Under the pieces are notes generated by a model. It did no database searches and was not told the origin of the DNA. It saw only the letters and a list, made by a program, of their open reading frames with translations. Below, piece by piece: positions 37,242 to 46,415 of a stretch of 64,000 nt of DNA; within the stretch, counting starts at the first letter, position 1, and every line of letters starts with the position of its first letter. This DNA is from Aliivibrio sifiae (lineage in GTDB: Bacteria; Pseudomonadota; Gammaproteobacteria; Enterobacterales; Vibrionaceae): positions 6,053 through 70,052 of the forward strand of contig NZ_MSCO01000002.1 in NCBI RefSeq assembly GCF_002954705.1. Direction: 5' to 3'. A program made the position numbers and the translations under genes.

Positions 37242-38147
37242 CTACTTATCACCTAGGTGTTCTGTTATGAAATCTAAAAAGCAGCGCACCTTTCCTGACA
37301 TATTCTTTCTACTTGGATATACCATAAATACGTCAATGATGATTTTTGGATAGTCAGCAAATAACTCTACTAGCTGTCCTGTTTCTAGTTCGTTTCTTAA
37401 ATGGAAGCGAGGAATTCGTGTAATACCTTCACCTTCAACACACAAAGATACTTCCATAAATGAATTATTGGTGATTATTTGGCTCTGTATTGGTACGGCA
37501 AAAGGTTGGTTATCTTTATCAATAAAGTCCCAAACAGCTCCTTGCTTTACATAGCTATAACTAATGGTCTTATGGTTTGATAGATCTTTAGGGTGTTTTG
37601 GTGAACCGTGTTTTTTTAAGTAATCTGGTGAGGCTATTACAATGCCTTCAGATCGTAAGAAGCGACGACTGATTAAACTCGAATCTTCAAGTTGATGAGA
37701 GGCTCTAATCGCAAGATCGAATCCCTCTGCGACAATATCAATTTTCCTATCATTTAAATCTAATTCTAGAGTGATATCTGGATAACGATCTGAGAACTTG
37801 CCGAGTATCGGGCGTAAACGAGAGAGTGCAAAGCCAACAGGGCAACTGACTTTTAAGCGACCTTTTGGGGTGTCTTGTTGACCTGTCACTGCATTTTCTA
37901 CCATTTGTGCATCTTCAATTAATTGCTGGCATTGCTGAAAATAGAGCTCTCCCTCTGGAGTTAGGCGTAAGGTTCGTGTTGTACGATGGAGTAATCTAAC
38001 ACCTAAGCGCTCTTCTAATTTACTTACTTCTTTACTTATGTATGACGTTGAATGGCCACTATTGTGTGCAGCTTGAGTAAAACTGCCGCTGTTTATCACT
38101 TCAGAAAAAATTATCATTCCATCAAATAGAGCAGAATTAAACGCCAT
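37242..38147 (-). CDS. LysR-family transcriptional regulator
   Basis: 301-aa LysR protein of the CrgA/AaeR-like group: HTH GSFTQAAHNSGHSTSYISKEVSKLEERLGVRLLHRTTR, then an effector domain with GRLKVSCPVGFALSRLRPIL. Divergent from an NAD(P)H-dependent FMN reductase gene 178 bp away, its probable target. Effector unknown. Confidence 0.83.
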   Translation of the reverse strand: MAFNSALFDGMIIFSEVINSGSFTQAAHNSGHSTSYISKEVSKLEERLGVRLLHRTTRTLRLTPEGELYFQQCQQLIEDAQMVENAVTGQQDTPKGRLKVSCPVGFALSRLRPILGKFSDRYPDITLELDLNDRKIDIVAEGFDLAIRASHQLEDSSLISRRFLRSEGIVIASPDYLKKHGSPKHPKDLSNHKTISYSYVKQGAVWDFIDKDNQPFAVPIQSQIITNNSFMEVSLCVEGEGITRIPRFHLRNELETGQLVELFADYPKIIIDVFMVYPSRKNMSGKVRCFLDFITEHLGDK

Positions 38148-38324
38148 TTATTCTATTCCTAAGTATAATTACGAGTCATATGGAAACAATCATTACACAT
38201 TTAGGCTATTAATCAATATCTGTAATTAAACTATAGTTACTCTATCGCAAAAAACAGAATGATCTTGAAAAGAGAAAAGTATCACCTACTCTTTTTACTC
38301 AAAATAGATAAGTAAGGAATAACG

Positions 38325-38846
38325 ATGAAAGTATTAGCATTAGCAGCAAGCAGTAGTTCAACTTCAATAAACAAACAATTGGCAACTTACGCAGCTGGTT
38401 TAGTGCCTAACGCTGATGTTGATGTATTAGATTTAAATGATTTTGAAATGCCAATTTTTAGTGAAGATAAAGAAAAGGAACTAGGTCAGCCAGAACCGGC
38501 TAAACGTTTTTTCCAAAAGCTCGGTGAAGCGGATGCGATTGTAATTTCATACGCAGAACATAACGGTTCATACGCTGCAGCATTTAAAAATGTGTTTGAT
38601 TGGACTTCACGTATTGATATGAAAGTGTATCAAGGTAAACCTGTGATTATGTTAGCGACATCTCCTGGCCCTGGTGGTGCCGCAAGTGTATTAGCCGCAG
38701 CGACTGGCTCTGCTCCTTATTTCGCAGCAGAAGTAAAAGGCTCGCTTTCTATACCAAGTTTTTATGATAACTTTGATATGGAAAAAGGGGAATTAAGAAA
38801 CGAAGAATTAGTTGAGCAGTTAAAAACTATCGTAGCTGCATTATAA
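38325..38846 (+). CDS. NADPH-dependent FMN reductase-family oxidoreductase
   Basis: 173-aa flavodoxin-fold protein (ChrR/YieF-like). The FMN phosphate loop is LAASSSSTSINKQLA, a conserved SYAEHNGSYAAAFKNVFDW follows and ATSPGPGGA supplies the second FMN contact. Such enzymes reduce quinones, azo compounds or chromate. A strong AAGGA site precedes the ATG; divergent from a LysR regulator. Confidence 0.85.
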   Translation: MKVLALAASSSSTSINKQLATYAAGLVPNADVDVLDLNDFEMPIFSEDKEKELGQPEPAKRFFQKLGEADAIVISYAEHNGSYAAAFKNVFDWTSRIDMKVYQGKPVIMLATSPGPGGAASVLAAATGSAPYFAAEVKGSLSIPSFYDNFDMEKGELRNEELVEQLKTIVAAL

Positions 38847-38873
38847 AAATATATAACGTTTATTCTTTTTTAA

Positions 38874-38907
38874 GGCGTATTTATTACATATAAATACGTC
38901 TTTTTTT
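38874..38907 (+). terminator. Intrinsic terminator after the FMN reductase gene
   Basis: GGCGTATTTA (38874-38883) pairs with TAAATACGTC (38891-38900), one mismatch, and seven T residues follow. Confidence 0.8.
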
Positions 38908-39124
38908 GTAGGTTAATTTTTGCTTTATTCAGTGTGTTAACTATATCTCACAGAGATAGATACATAAGTAAGTAAAAAAACTCCCAGTAAGTGCATTTTA
39001 ATATCACAAATTCTCAACATTTGAGCGCATTTTCATCGTTTGCCACTATGATTGATAAGAGTTATGCACGAGAATACATAAGCTTAGATTATTATATGGT
39101 CATGATTTATATAGGACGTTTTTT

Positions 39125-40741
39125 ATGATTAAGAAATATGTGGCTTTGTTGTTATTGATGGTTAGCTTTATTGCTCCAACTTATGCAAAAAGTCTTAATG
39201 AAATTAAAGCAACACAACAAAACTTACAGGAACGTTTAGTTCAACTATCTACTGCTGATCCTGCCGATAAACCTTTTTTTGAAGATGTATTACATCGACA
39301 AAATGAAAGAGTTCGAGCTGATATTGTATTAGAATTGCAAGAAGATACAAAAAAAGCCGAATTAAATGGCCTTGTTCAATCTGAAATGCAACTGATTAAT
39401 CAGTTATTGGCTTATAGCCAAAAAGAGTTAATTCGCATAACAAAAGCATCAAGAAAAGCAAGTGGCGATGAGAAAGCTGATTTGCAATTTGCAGCTCAAA
39501 AGCGCCTTGGTTTGATGGACCAATATTACGTAGAAGCATTTGAAACTTTAGCTTGGGGTGAAGAATTAAACATTGATTTCTCTAAAGAAGAAAAAACGAT
39601 TTTAAAAGAATTAGAAACCCGAGCAGACCTTTTGTTTAATGTAATTCATTACCTTAATACTCAGCGAAATGATATTGCTAAACGTTTGAAGTTTGCATCA
39701 GAAGAGCAAAAGGCAACGTTAAAGCATAATGCAGTAAATTTAACTGAACGTATCTCATTAATGGTGGCTAGCTTACAAGCCACAACGGCATTAATGGAAG
39801 AAAATGGTGTTGATATTACTAAATATAAGCAACTTATCTTTTCAATGACAGGAGATATCAATAGTGACGTGCTTGATATAGGCGTAGCTTATGGGCTTGT
39901 GGAAGAGTGGGGTAATGGCTTTAAAGAATGGGCGATTCAAAATGCGCCATCTTTAGTCTTTAAAGTGCTTATTTTCTTTATTATCCTTTGGGTTGCTCGT
40001 GTTCTATCTCAATTGGCTGGAAAAACGATTAAACGCAGTGTGTCTCACTCTAAAATGAAATTTAGTCGTTTGATGCAAGATTTTTTTGTATCGATGGGTT
40101 CTAAATTAGTGATGCTGATTGGTATCTTGATTGCTCTATCTCAAGTTGGTATTGATCTGGGACCGCTATTGGCTGGTTTTGGTGTTGCTGGTGTCGTAAT
40201 TGGTTTTGCATTAAAAGACACATTATCAAATTTTGCATCAGGCATGATGATTCTTATTTACCGTCCATTTGATGTTAATGACTTGGTTGAGATTGCTGGT
40301 ATTACGGGCAAAGTGAGCCACATGAACTTAGTTTCAACAACAATTAAAACGGTTGATAATCAAAATTTGGTTTTCCCAAATAATAAAATTTGGGGTGACG
40401 TAATTAAGAATGTCACGGTTGAGACTGTGCGACGTGTAGATATGGTTTTTGGTATTGGTTACCAAGACGATATTGAAAAAGCAAAATCTATCTTTAATGA
40501 TATTTTGTTAAGTCACCCAAAAGTCTTAAAATCGCCTGAACACATGATTAAGCTACATACACTAAATGAATCGTCAGTAGATTTCGTTGTTCGCCCATGG
40601 GTGAAGACGGATGATTATTGGGATGTGTATTGGGAAGTAACTGAAGCCGTTAAGAAACGTTTTGATGCTGAAGGTGTGAGTATTCCATTCCCACAACGAG
40701 ATCTCCATATTTATAAACATGAAGCTGAAATTCAACAGTAG
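39125..40741 (+). CDS. Mechanosensitive ion channel (MscS family)
   Basis: 538-aa channel protein. A signal peptide is followed by a periplasmic helical domain (residues 22-270) and the MscS core: TM segments from about 280, pore helix with LLAGFGVAGVVIGFALKDTLSNFASGM, beta domain PFDVNDLVEIAGITGKV and a C-terminal alpha/beta vestibule. It should open on membrane tension to release solutes during osmotic downshock, complementing the ectoine osmoprotection genes elsewhere in the window. The long periplasmic region makes it larger than E. coli MscS (286 aa). Confidence 0.9.
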   Translation: MIKKYVALLLLMVSFIAPTYAKSLNEIKATQQNLQERLVQLSTADPADKPFFEDVLHRQNERVRADIVLELQEDTKKAELNGLVQSEMQLINQLLAYSQKELIRITKASRKASGDEKADLQFAAQKRLGLMDQYYVEAFETLAWGEELNIDFSKEEKTILKELETRADLLFNVIHYLNTQRNDIAKRLKFASEEQKATLKHNAVNLTERISLMVASLQATTALMEENGVDITKYKQLIFSMTGDINSDVLDIGVAYGLVEEWGNGFKEWAIQNAPSLVFKVLIFFIILWVARVLSQLAGKTIKRSVSHSKMKFSRLMQDFFVSMGSKLVMLIGILIALSQVGIDLGPLLAGFGVAGVVIGFALKDTLSNFASGMMILIYRPFDVNDLVEIAGITGKVSHMNLVSTTIKTVDNQNLVFPNNKIWGDVIKNVTVETVRRVDMVFGIGYQDDIEKAKSIFNDILLSHPKVLKSPEHMIKLHTLNESSVDFVVRPWVKTDDYWDVYWEVTEAVKKRFDAEGVSIPFPQRDLHIYKHEAEIQQ

Positions 40742-40750
40742 ATACAAGTA

Positions 40751-40783
40751 AAAATAGCGACCAAGTTGGTCGCTATTTTTTTA
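40751..40783. terminator. Bidirectional intrinsic terminator after the MscS gene
   Basis: Perfect 13-bp stem (40751-40763 with 40767-40779), 3-nt loop, T run after and A run before. Shared with the convergent small membrane gene. Confidence 0.88.
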
Positions 40784-40787
40784 TCTA

Positions 40788-41003
40788 CTATTCTGAGATG
40801 TCGTCTGTTTTTGTTACTATAGGTGATGGTTTTTTGAATTTTTTGATAACCAATGAAATAACAAAACAAACAGCGCCAACGATTAGTGCAGAACGTAAAA
40901 TAGTGAAACTATCATGTTCTAATTGCTGGATGTGTGGGCGAACAGAAGCAAATAAACGCAGACTGAAAAAGGCGAGTAAAATAAATGGGACAATTTTTTT
41001 CAT
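40788..41003 (-). CDS. Small membrane protein, 71 aa
   Basis: Short protein with a hydrophobic N-terminus (MKKIVPFILLAFFSLRLFA, signal or TM) and a second TM helix (ALIVGAVCFVISLVI) before a lysine-rich tail KKFKKP. Function unknown. I start at 41003, which has CGGAG about 10 nt upstream; the frame is open to 41057 but without a better site. Confidence 0.6.
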   Translation of the reverse strand: MKKIVPFILLAFFSLRLFASVRPHIQQLEHDSFTILRSALIVGAVCFVISLVIKKFKKPSPIVTKTDDISE

Positions 41004-41487
41004 GCGTAAATGCTCCGATAACATAGAAAAATAATGGCTTATTAATAGAATTATCATAGCTAAAGAGGATCAGAAATTAATCGCTTTTCTTGGTAATGTT
41101 AGATTTCGATTTTGTTGGATGAAGAAACTCACTTTATCAGCTTGTAATTTAACTTATTGTTTATTAATGAGTTAAAATGAAGAGTCTTCGTTGAAGTCCA
41201 TCAGAAAGAATAATGGCACTAACGTATTGATATATGCAGCAGAACCCCTCAAAAACGAAAATAAGTTGAAGAAAAAACTTTACAATGTTTGACACTAAGG
41301 TATTATTCATCTCGCTATGTTGCTCAGAGTTGTTAATGAACATCAAGTAAAGTAAGCCTTAGTATTTCTTCGTAATGTCGTTATTCTCAGTGTTTCCCTT
41401 AGCTTTGTCGTCACATTTAATAATTCAAGCTCTAAGCACATCGCATTATGCGATTTTTTATGAATTTAAATATATAAGGGACATTAC
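41004..41487 (+). promoter_or_regulatory. Upstream region and leader of the cold-shock gene
   Basis: 484-bp gap without a convincing ORF. It should contain the cold-shock gene promoter (a TTGACA at 41289-41294 is a possible -35) and a long 5' leader as in other csp genes. A terminator-like hairpin ATCGCA-TTA-TGCGAT followed by TTTTTA lies at 41440-41459, 29 nt before the ATG. Confidence 0.4.
41440..41459 (+). terminator. Terminator-like hairpin in the cold-shock leader
   Basis: 6-bp stem with 3-nt loop and a T run, directly upstream of the csp ribosome binding site (AAGGGA). It may be an attenuator or a temperature-sensitive leader structure. Confidence 0.4.
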
Positions 41488-41697
41488 ATGTCTAAAACAA
41501 CTGGTATCGTTAAATGGTTTAACGAAGAGAAAGGTTTCGGTTTTATCACTCAAGATAACGGCGGCGCTGACGTATTCGTACATTTCCGTGCTATCGCTTC
41601 AGAGGGTTTCAAAACTCTTGCTGAAGGCCAAAAAGTTTCTTTTGAAGTTGAGCAAGGCCAAAAAGGCCCTCAAGCTGCTAACGTTGTAGCTGCTTAA
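41488..41697 (+). CDS. Cold-shock protein (CspA family)
   Basis: 69-aa OB-fold RNA/DNA-binding chaperone. RNP1 KGFGFIT and RNP2 DVFVHF are intact, within [19 protein letters not shown] and [10 protein letters not shown]. Melts mRNA structure at low temperature. AAGGGA lies about 8 nt before the ATG. Codons are strongly biased, fitting high expression. Which csp paralogue this is cannot be told here. Confidence 0.95.
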
Positions 41698-41986
41698 TTT
41701 CAAATAAGTTGCGTAGATGATATTTACATCATCTGCGCTACTTTTAAATATTGTTAACACTCGATTTAGTTCTACTCTGTAAGATATAAAACATTTCAAA
41801 CATCTGCTCCTGTTTCGTACTTGTCATAACATCTCTTAGTTACCTCTACTATCTTAGTTTTAATCCAATCATTTTTCTGTAACATTAATCTATTACATTA
41901 TTCGTATTAATTTTTCTGATCCTTGTATTTGAGATATTTAGGCCGAAAATTAATCTTATTTCTTAATTATAAATCAAAGGTACTGA

Positions 41987-42196
41987 ATGAAAGTAAATTT
42001 TACTATTTTCAAAAACAATGTTTCATGGGATGCCCTAATACATCAATTAAATAGTGATGTCCTATTACGTAATATTCTAATGAAGGGCGAGTTAGACTCG
42101 TTTGATATTGATTTTTCATACTGTGAAGAGACAGGTCAAGGAAGTATTACCAACAGTTATAATCAACCTATTGGCAGTTTTTTAATTTCGTTTTAA
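41987..42196 (+). CDS. Small hypothetical protein, 69 aa
   Basis: Soluble, acidic protein with good SD (AAAGGT about 8 nt upstream). Family not recognised. The 289-bp AT-rich gap before it shows no other gene. Supported mainly by the ribosome binding site and uninterrupted frame. Confidence 0.5.
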   Translation: MKVNFTIFKNNVSWDALIHQLNSDVLLRNILMKGELDSFDIDFSYCEETGQGSITNSYNQPIGSFLISF

Positions 42197-42242
42197 TCAT
42201 TAGTTGTATAAATTAAATATCACGCTTTTTAAACATGATCAG

Positions 42243-42908
42243 TTATTGGCTTCCCCAAGAAAGTACCGGCCAATTTTTCTTTTCTGAATAAACCGCTAAC
42301 TGTTCGCAAGGATTTACTAAGTACGTATGGCTCGCGTACAAGCATAATGGTAAATCATTGATAGAATCAGTATAAAAATGTATTTCAGAATAGGTTTTAT
42401 CTCCTCCATTTAACCATTCTGATAGACGTTCTACTTTTCCTTCTCTGTAACTCGCAACACCTAATATATGACGTGTATAGAGTTCCCCTTTTTCTTTTAA
42501 ATCAATTCCAATAGCATGCTCTATACCAAGGCGATCTGCGACAGATTGAACTAAGAAAGCGACAGATGCAGAGATAATTATCATGTCGATATTATCGCGT
42601 TTTAGTTGGGTAATAAGTGTTTTAGCCTCTGGAAATAATAGAGGTAAAATCCGTTCCTCGACACATTCAGAAGTTAGTAATGCAATTTCACTCTTTGGTA
42701 TTGTTTTCAATGGCTGCATTGAAAAAGACAAATAGTCCTCCATATCCATCAAACCTCGAGAATATAGAGCCATTAAGCGCTTATTTTCGTCTAGAAAGTC
42801 GGGATCAGTTACAATCCCTTTATCAACTAAAAATTCATTCCAAATCATGGCACAATCGCCGTTAATCAAGGTTTCGTCCATATCAAAAACGTACAATGGT
42901 TGCGTCAT
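42243..42908 (-). CDS. HAD-IB family phosphatase
   Basis: 221-aa HAD phosphatase of the SerB-like IB branch: motif I FDMDETLINGD (Asp9/Asp11), motif II IIISAS, motif III region REGKVERLSEWL, and motif IV FYTDSINDLPL. Last gene of a six-gene operon with an ABC importer and a phosphodiesterase, 1 nt after the ATPase gene. It probably removes phosphate from the imported and cleaved compound; the exact substrate is unknown. Confidence 0.83.
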   Translation of the reverse strand: MTQPLYVFDMDETLINGDCAMIWNEFLVDKGIVTDPDFLDENKRLMALYSRGLMDMEDYLSFSMQPLKTIPKSEIALLTSECVEERILPLLFPEAKTLITQLKRDNIDMIIISASVAFLVQSVADRLGIEHAIGIDLKEKGELYTRHILGVASYREGKVERLSEWLNGGDKTYSEIHFYTDSINDLPLCLYASHTYLVNPCEQLAVYSEKKNWPVLSWGSQ

Positions 42909-42909
42909 A

Positions 42910-43929
42910 CTAAGTTCTCACTGGTTGAATTTCATTAAGGTTGAAGAGTAAGTCTAGTGTACTTCCTGCGGTTAATAGTCTTTCTGATGAGCGATTGAGT
43001 AAATCAACAGTCAAACTGCAATCATTTACTTCTACTTGGTATCGTATTACATTTCCAAGTAACTGGTGGTTTTTAATAATACCTTGTTTGGGTGTTGATA
43101 TATGATCTGCATAATGGCGTCCTTCTTCTTTTACATAAATAGATTCTGGTCGAATAGCGACTTTCCACTCGGTTTCAATATTAAATAATTGCTTGGCCTT
43201 TGGTGCGTCAACTAAGTTGTAATGTCCCATGAACCCTGCCACAAATTCATTAGCTGGTTGTGTGTAGATCTCTTCGGGTGATCCTTGCTGAACTATTTCA
43301 CCTTGGTTCATTAAAAAGATGCGATCCGACATGATCATGGCTTCTTCTTGATCGTGAGTGACAAAAATCGTGGTTAAATTGAGTTCTTTTTGAATGTCTC
43401 TAATCTGTTGACGAAGGCGTTTTCTGATCTTGGCATCTAGTGCCGATAAAGGTTCATCTAATAGCAATATTCTTGGTTTGACGACTAGTGCACGAGCTAA
43501 TGCCACTCGTTGGCGCTGTCCGCCTGATAATTGATGCGGGTAGCGATTTTCTTTACCGTTTAAATCTACTAATTCAATGACTTTATTTACTTCCTTTCCA
43601 ACGGTCTTTGCATCAATTTTTTTCATTTTTAGTCCAAAAGCGATGTTTTCAGTTACCGTCATATTTGGAAATAATGCATAAGATTGAAATACCATACCAA
43701 TGCCACGTTGTTGTGGGCTTTGTTGAGTAATGTTTTCACCATTAACCCAAATTTCTCCATTATTGATAGGATCTAATCCCGTTAAGCTACGAAGTAGGGT
43801 AGATTTACCACAACCGCTTGGGCCTAATAAAGTAATGAATTCGCCTTTTTCTATATTGAAATTTACGTTTTCAAAGACAGTGTTATCACCAAATGATTTC
43901 GTTAATTGATTTACGCTTACATAGCTCAT
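42910..43929 (-). CDS. ABC transporter ATP-binding protein (Fe3+/spermidine/phosphonate type)
   Basis: 339-aa ATPase: Walker A GPSGCGKST, Q-loop VFQSYALFPNMTV, signature LSGGQRQRVALARAL, Walker B ILLLDEPLSALD and a C-terminal TOBE domain. Belongs to the PotA/FbpC/PhnT group. Its start overlaps the stop of the upstream permease gene by 1 nt. Confidence 0.9.
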   Translation of the reverse strand: MSYVSVNQLTKSFGDNTVFENVNFNIEKGEFITLLGPSGCGKSTLLRSLTGLDPINNGEIWVNGENITQQSPQQRGIGMVFQSYALFPNMTVTENIAFGLKMKKIDAKTVGKEVNKVIELVDLNGKENRYPHQLSGGQRQRVALARALVVKPRILLLDEPLSALDAKIRKRLRQQIRDIQKELNLTTIFVTHDQEEAMIMSDRIFLMNQGEIVQQGSPEEIYTQPANEFVAGFMGHYNLVDAPKAKQLFNIETEWKVAIRPESIYVKEEGRHYADHISTPKQGIIKNHQLLGNVIRYQVEVNDCSLTVDLLNRSSERLLTAGSTLDLLFNLNEIQPVRT

Positions 43930-44714
43930 TATTTAATACCTCGGTTAAAACGACTTGCTAACCAAGTCAGTAAAAAGATGAATAAGAAATAGGTCATCAC
44001 TAAAGCTGACGTAAAGTGACCGCTGGTTTGACGCATATTGTAAAGGTAGATCTGTAGAGTTTCATAACGAGTGCCGACTAAGATATTGGCAAACACAAAT
44101 TCACCTAATAAGAACGAGAAAGATAGAAAGAGTGATGCCATTAACCCTTTGCGTAAATTCGGAAGAATGATCAAGAGAAACGCTTTTGTTGTGCTGGCCC
44201 CAAGTAAATGAGCTGCATCCATAAGGTCTTGTAAATTAATGGCTTCAAAGCTGTTGGAGATAGCGCGATACATAAATGGAAGTGCTATCGTGAAGTAGGT
44301 TCCAATCAGTATCCAAGGTGTACCTACTAATGGAATACTGCTGTCAGCGTAGATCTGCAATAATCCAACAGAAGAGACCACAGGAGGAACAGCAAAGGGC
44401 AATAAGATAAGAATGTTCATTACTTTGTCGAGTTTTGGAAAGTAATAAAATACGACAAAAATAGCAGGTATGATCAGAACGACGCTGAGTGTCAGTGCGG
44501 CGATACCGATAAATAATGAACGTCCAAAAGCCGCTAAAAATCGCTCGTCAGTTAAGAGTTGTCCATACCAGTGAAGAGAAAATCCATCAGGTAAGACAGT
44601 AGCTCCCCAACGAGAAGAAATTGAATACACAAAGGTAGTGATAATAGGGATCATCATTAATCCCACGATTGAATAAACCACCGATTTATGAAGTGTCGTA
44701 TTAACGTTTTGCAT
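43929..44714 (-). CDS. ABC transporter permease 2
   Basis: 261-aa inner-membrane permease with six TM segments and an EAA loop (DLMDAAHLLGASTTKAFLLIILPNLRKGL). I start at 44714 (MQNVNTT), where GGAG lies 7 nt upstream; the frame continues to 44729. Overlaps the first permease gene by 14 nt. Partner of permease 1 in the importer. Confidence 0.87.
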   Translation of the reverse strand: MQNVNTTLHKSVVYSIVGLMMIPIITTFVYSISSRWGATVLPDGFSLHWYGQLLTDERFLAAFGRSLFIGIAALTLSVVLIIPAIFVVFYYFPKLDKVMNILILLPFAVPPVVSSVGLLQIYADSSIPLVGTPWILIGTYFTIALPFMYRAISNSFEAINLQDLMDAAHLLGASTTKAFLLIILPNLRKGLMASLFLSFSFLLGEFVFANILVGTRYETLQIYLYNMRQTSGHFTSALVMTYFLFIFLLTWLASRFNRGIK

Positions 44715-45588
44715 GATAACTCCTAGCAATAAGCCATTGATTGATCATGGTAATAAAGGCAAGAATGGCCATTAAAATAACCGAGATGGCAGCAGCTAAA
44801 TTCGGCTCTAGGAATAAATCACTAGAAACAAGGCTAGCAATACGAACGGTGATAACGTTGTAATTACCATTAGTTAAGGCATATACACTGGCATACGCGC
44901 CAATGGCATTCGCGATAAGAATAATAAAGGTGCCAAGCAGCGCAGGAGACAGAACGGGCAGTGCTATTTTGAGCCAGTATTGCCATGTTTTTGCGCCGAG
45001 TAGAGCAGAGGCTGATTGCCAATCATCGCTTAACGCATCAAAGGCTGGGTAGAGCAACAGAACGCCTAATGGGATTTGAAAATAAATATACAAAGTGAGT
45101 AATCCCCACTTTCCATAAAGATTAAAGTCATCAATTAATCCGTACTGTTTTAGCAATAAAGTAAAAGCCCCATTTACACCAAGGATGATGATAAAAGCGA
45201 AGGCCAATGGAACCCCTGAGAAATTACTGCTCATGTTGGTAAATGCAATAACACCATCTCGTATTTTACTGTCAATTCTACGAAGTGAAGAGACCAGTAA
45301 GGTGGCAATCGCAAGCCCAATAAAACTTGACCACACAGCTAGCCATAAACTGTTGCTAAAGCCTTGCAGCATAAAGCTAGAATCAAATATTTCTTGATAA
45401 TTTTCTAATGAGAATTCATCTTCATAGATAAAGCTATTGATAAAAACCCAAATCATTGGGGCTAATTGAAATAGGTAGAAAAACAACGCCAGTGGTGCTA
45501 ACCAAATAGCGGGTTTGATTTTCTTTACCCAAGTTGTCAGTGTTTTATTGGAGGTGCTTTTAGGATAAGTGACTACAGAACTACTCAT
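44701..45588 (-). CDS. ABC transporter permease 1
   Basis: 295-aa permease with six TM helices and EAA-type loop (DWQSASALLGAKTWQYWLKIALPVLSPAL). The N-terminal cytoplasmic tail is longer than in permease 2. ATGA overlap (4 nt) with the phosphodiesterase gene upstream indicates coupled translation. Confidence 0.87.
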   Translation of the reverse strand: MSSSVVTYPKSTSNKTLTTWVKKIKPAIWLAPLALFFYLFQLAPMIWVFINSFIYEDEFSLENYQEIFDSSFMLQGFSNSLWLAVWSSFIGLAIATLLVSSLRRIDSKIRDGVIAFTNMSSNFSGVPLAFAFIIILGVNGAFTLLLKQYGLIDDFNLYGKWGLLTLYIYFQIPLGVLLLYPAFDALSDDWQSASALLGAKTWQYWLKIALPVLSPALLGTFIILIANAIGAYASVYALTNGNYNVITVRIASLVSSDLFLEPNLAAAISVILMAILAFITMINQWLIARSYHAKR

Positions 45589-46406
45589 AATGCTAACAAT
45601 TCCTGAGAATAAGGTTTGTCGTGTTCAAGTGCCAATAATTGACATAAAGAACCACAGATGTCGGTCTGTTTAATTTTTATGTTTTTAAGCACAGGATCTT
45701 GATGGCTAAAGCGATGGCCAATGACAAATAAAGGGACGTCGCGCTCTTCAGGTAAAATCCCGCCATGAGATAAATCATTATTCATACCATGATCGCTGGT
45801 GATGATGATTTGATAACCATCGTTTACCCAATCATCAATGTAGTTCGATAAAATAACATCAGCCGTACGAGCGCTGTTTCTGTATTGGATTGAGTCTAAA
45901 CCATACTTATGACCAATATCGTCAATGTTCATCGGGTGGATTAATAAAAAGTCAGGTTGGTAGGTACGGCGAAGGTACTCTGCATCGATAAATAACGCCT
46001 CATCAGGATAATGGTCCCAGTGATAGAAACAGCCATGCTGAATATTCTTGTTTTCATCATGAGTAAAGCGGTCGCGTACTGCATCATAAGGTGCTGCATT
46101 ATAAAGTTCACTCACCCAATGATAAGCGGCTGCTGCAGTTGTGCGTCCTTGCTCTTTTGCTAGGCTGAATATCGACTCATAATGAGATAAACGAACAATG
46201 TTATTGTTTACTATCCCACTTTCAACCGGTGATATTCCCGTTAGTAAGCATTCATACAACGGACGAGAGAGCGAAGGAAGCTCTGATTGAAGTTTATATA
46301 AGGTTGTTCTTTGATGCTCAATTAACCCATTTAAGTAACCCATACAATCATGGGCTACTTGGTAATTAAGACCATCAAGTACAACAAGGATAACCTTATT
46401 GTTCAT
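45585..46406 (-). CDS. Alkaline-phosphatase-superfamily phosphodiesterase
   Basis: 273-aa metal-dependent phosphodiesterase or nucleotide pyrophosphatase. Metal and nucleophile sites are visible: VVLDGLNYQ (Asp), PSLSRPLYE (Ser nucleophile), IDDIGHKYGLDS (Asp/His), ITSDHGMNND (Asp-His) and SHGG. There is no signal peptide, so it acts in the cytoplasm on the imported substrate. Lies between the binding-protein and permease genes. Confidence 0.82.
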   Translation of the reverse strand: MNNKVILVVLDGLNYQVAHDCMGYLNGLIEHQRTTLYKLQSELPSLSRPLYECLLTGISPVESGIVNNNIVRLSHYESIFSLAKEQGRTTAAAAYHWVSELYNAAPYDAVRDRFTHDENKNIQHGCFYHWDHYPDEALFIDAEYLRRTYQPDFLLIHPMNIDDIGHKYGLDSIQYRNSARTADVILSNYIDDWVNDGYQIIITSDHGMNNDLSHGGILPEERDVPLFVIGHRFSHQDPVLKNIKIKQTDICGSLCQLLALEHDKPYSQELLAL

Positions 46407-46415
46407 CGTGACCTC

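Noticed and set aside
41375-41689. 104-aa plus-strand ORF overlapping the cold-shock gene
   Set aside because: Frame-shifted shadow of the csp gene, which has the intact RNP motifs, strong codon bias and a proper ribosome binding site.
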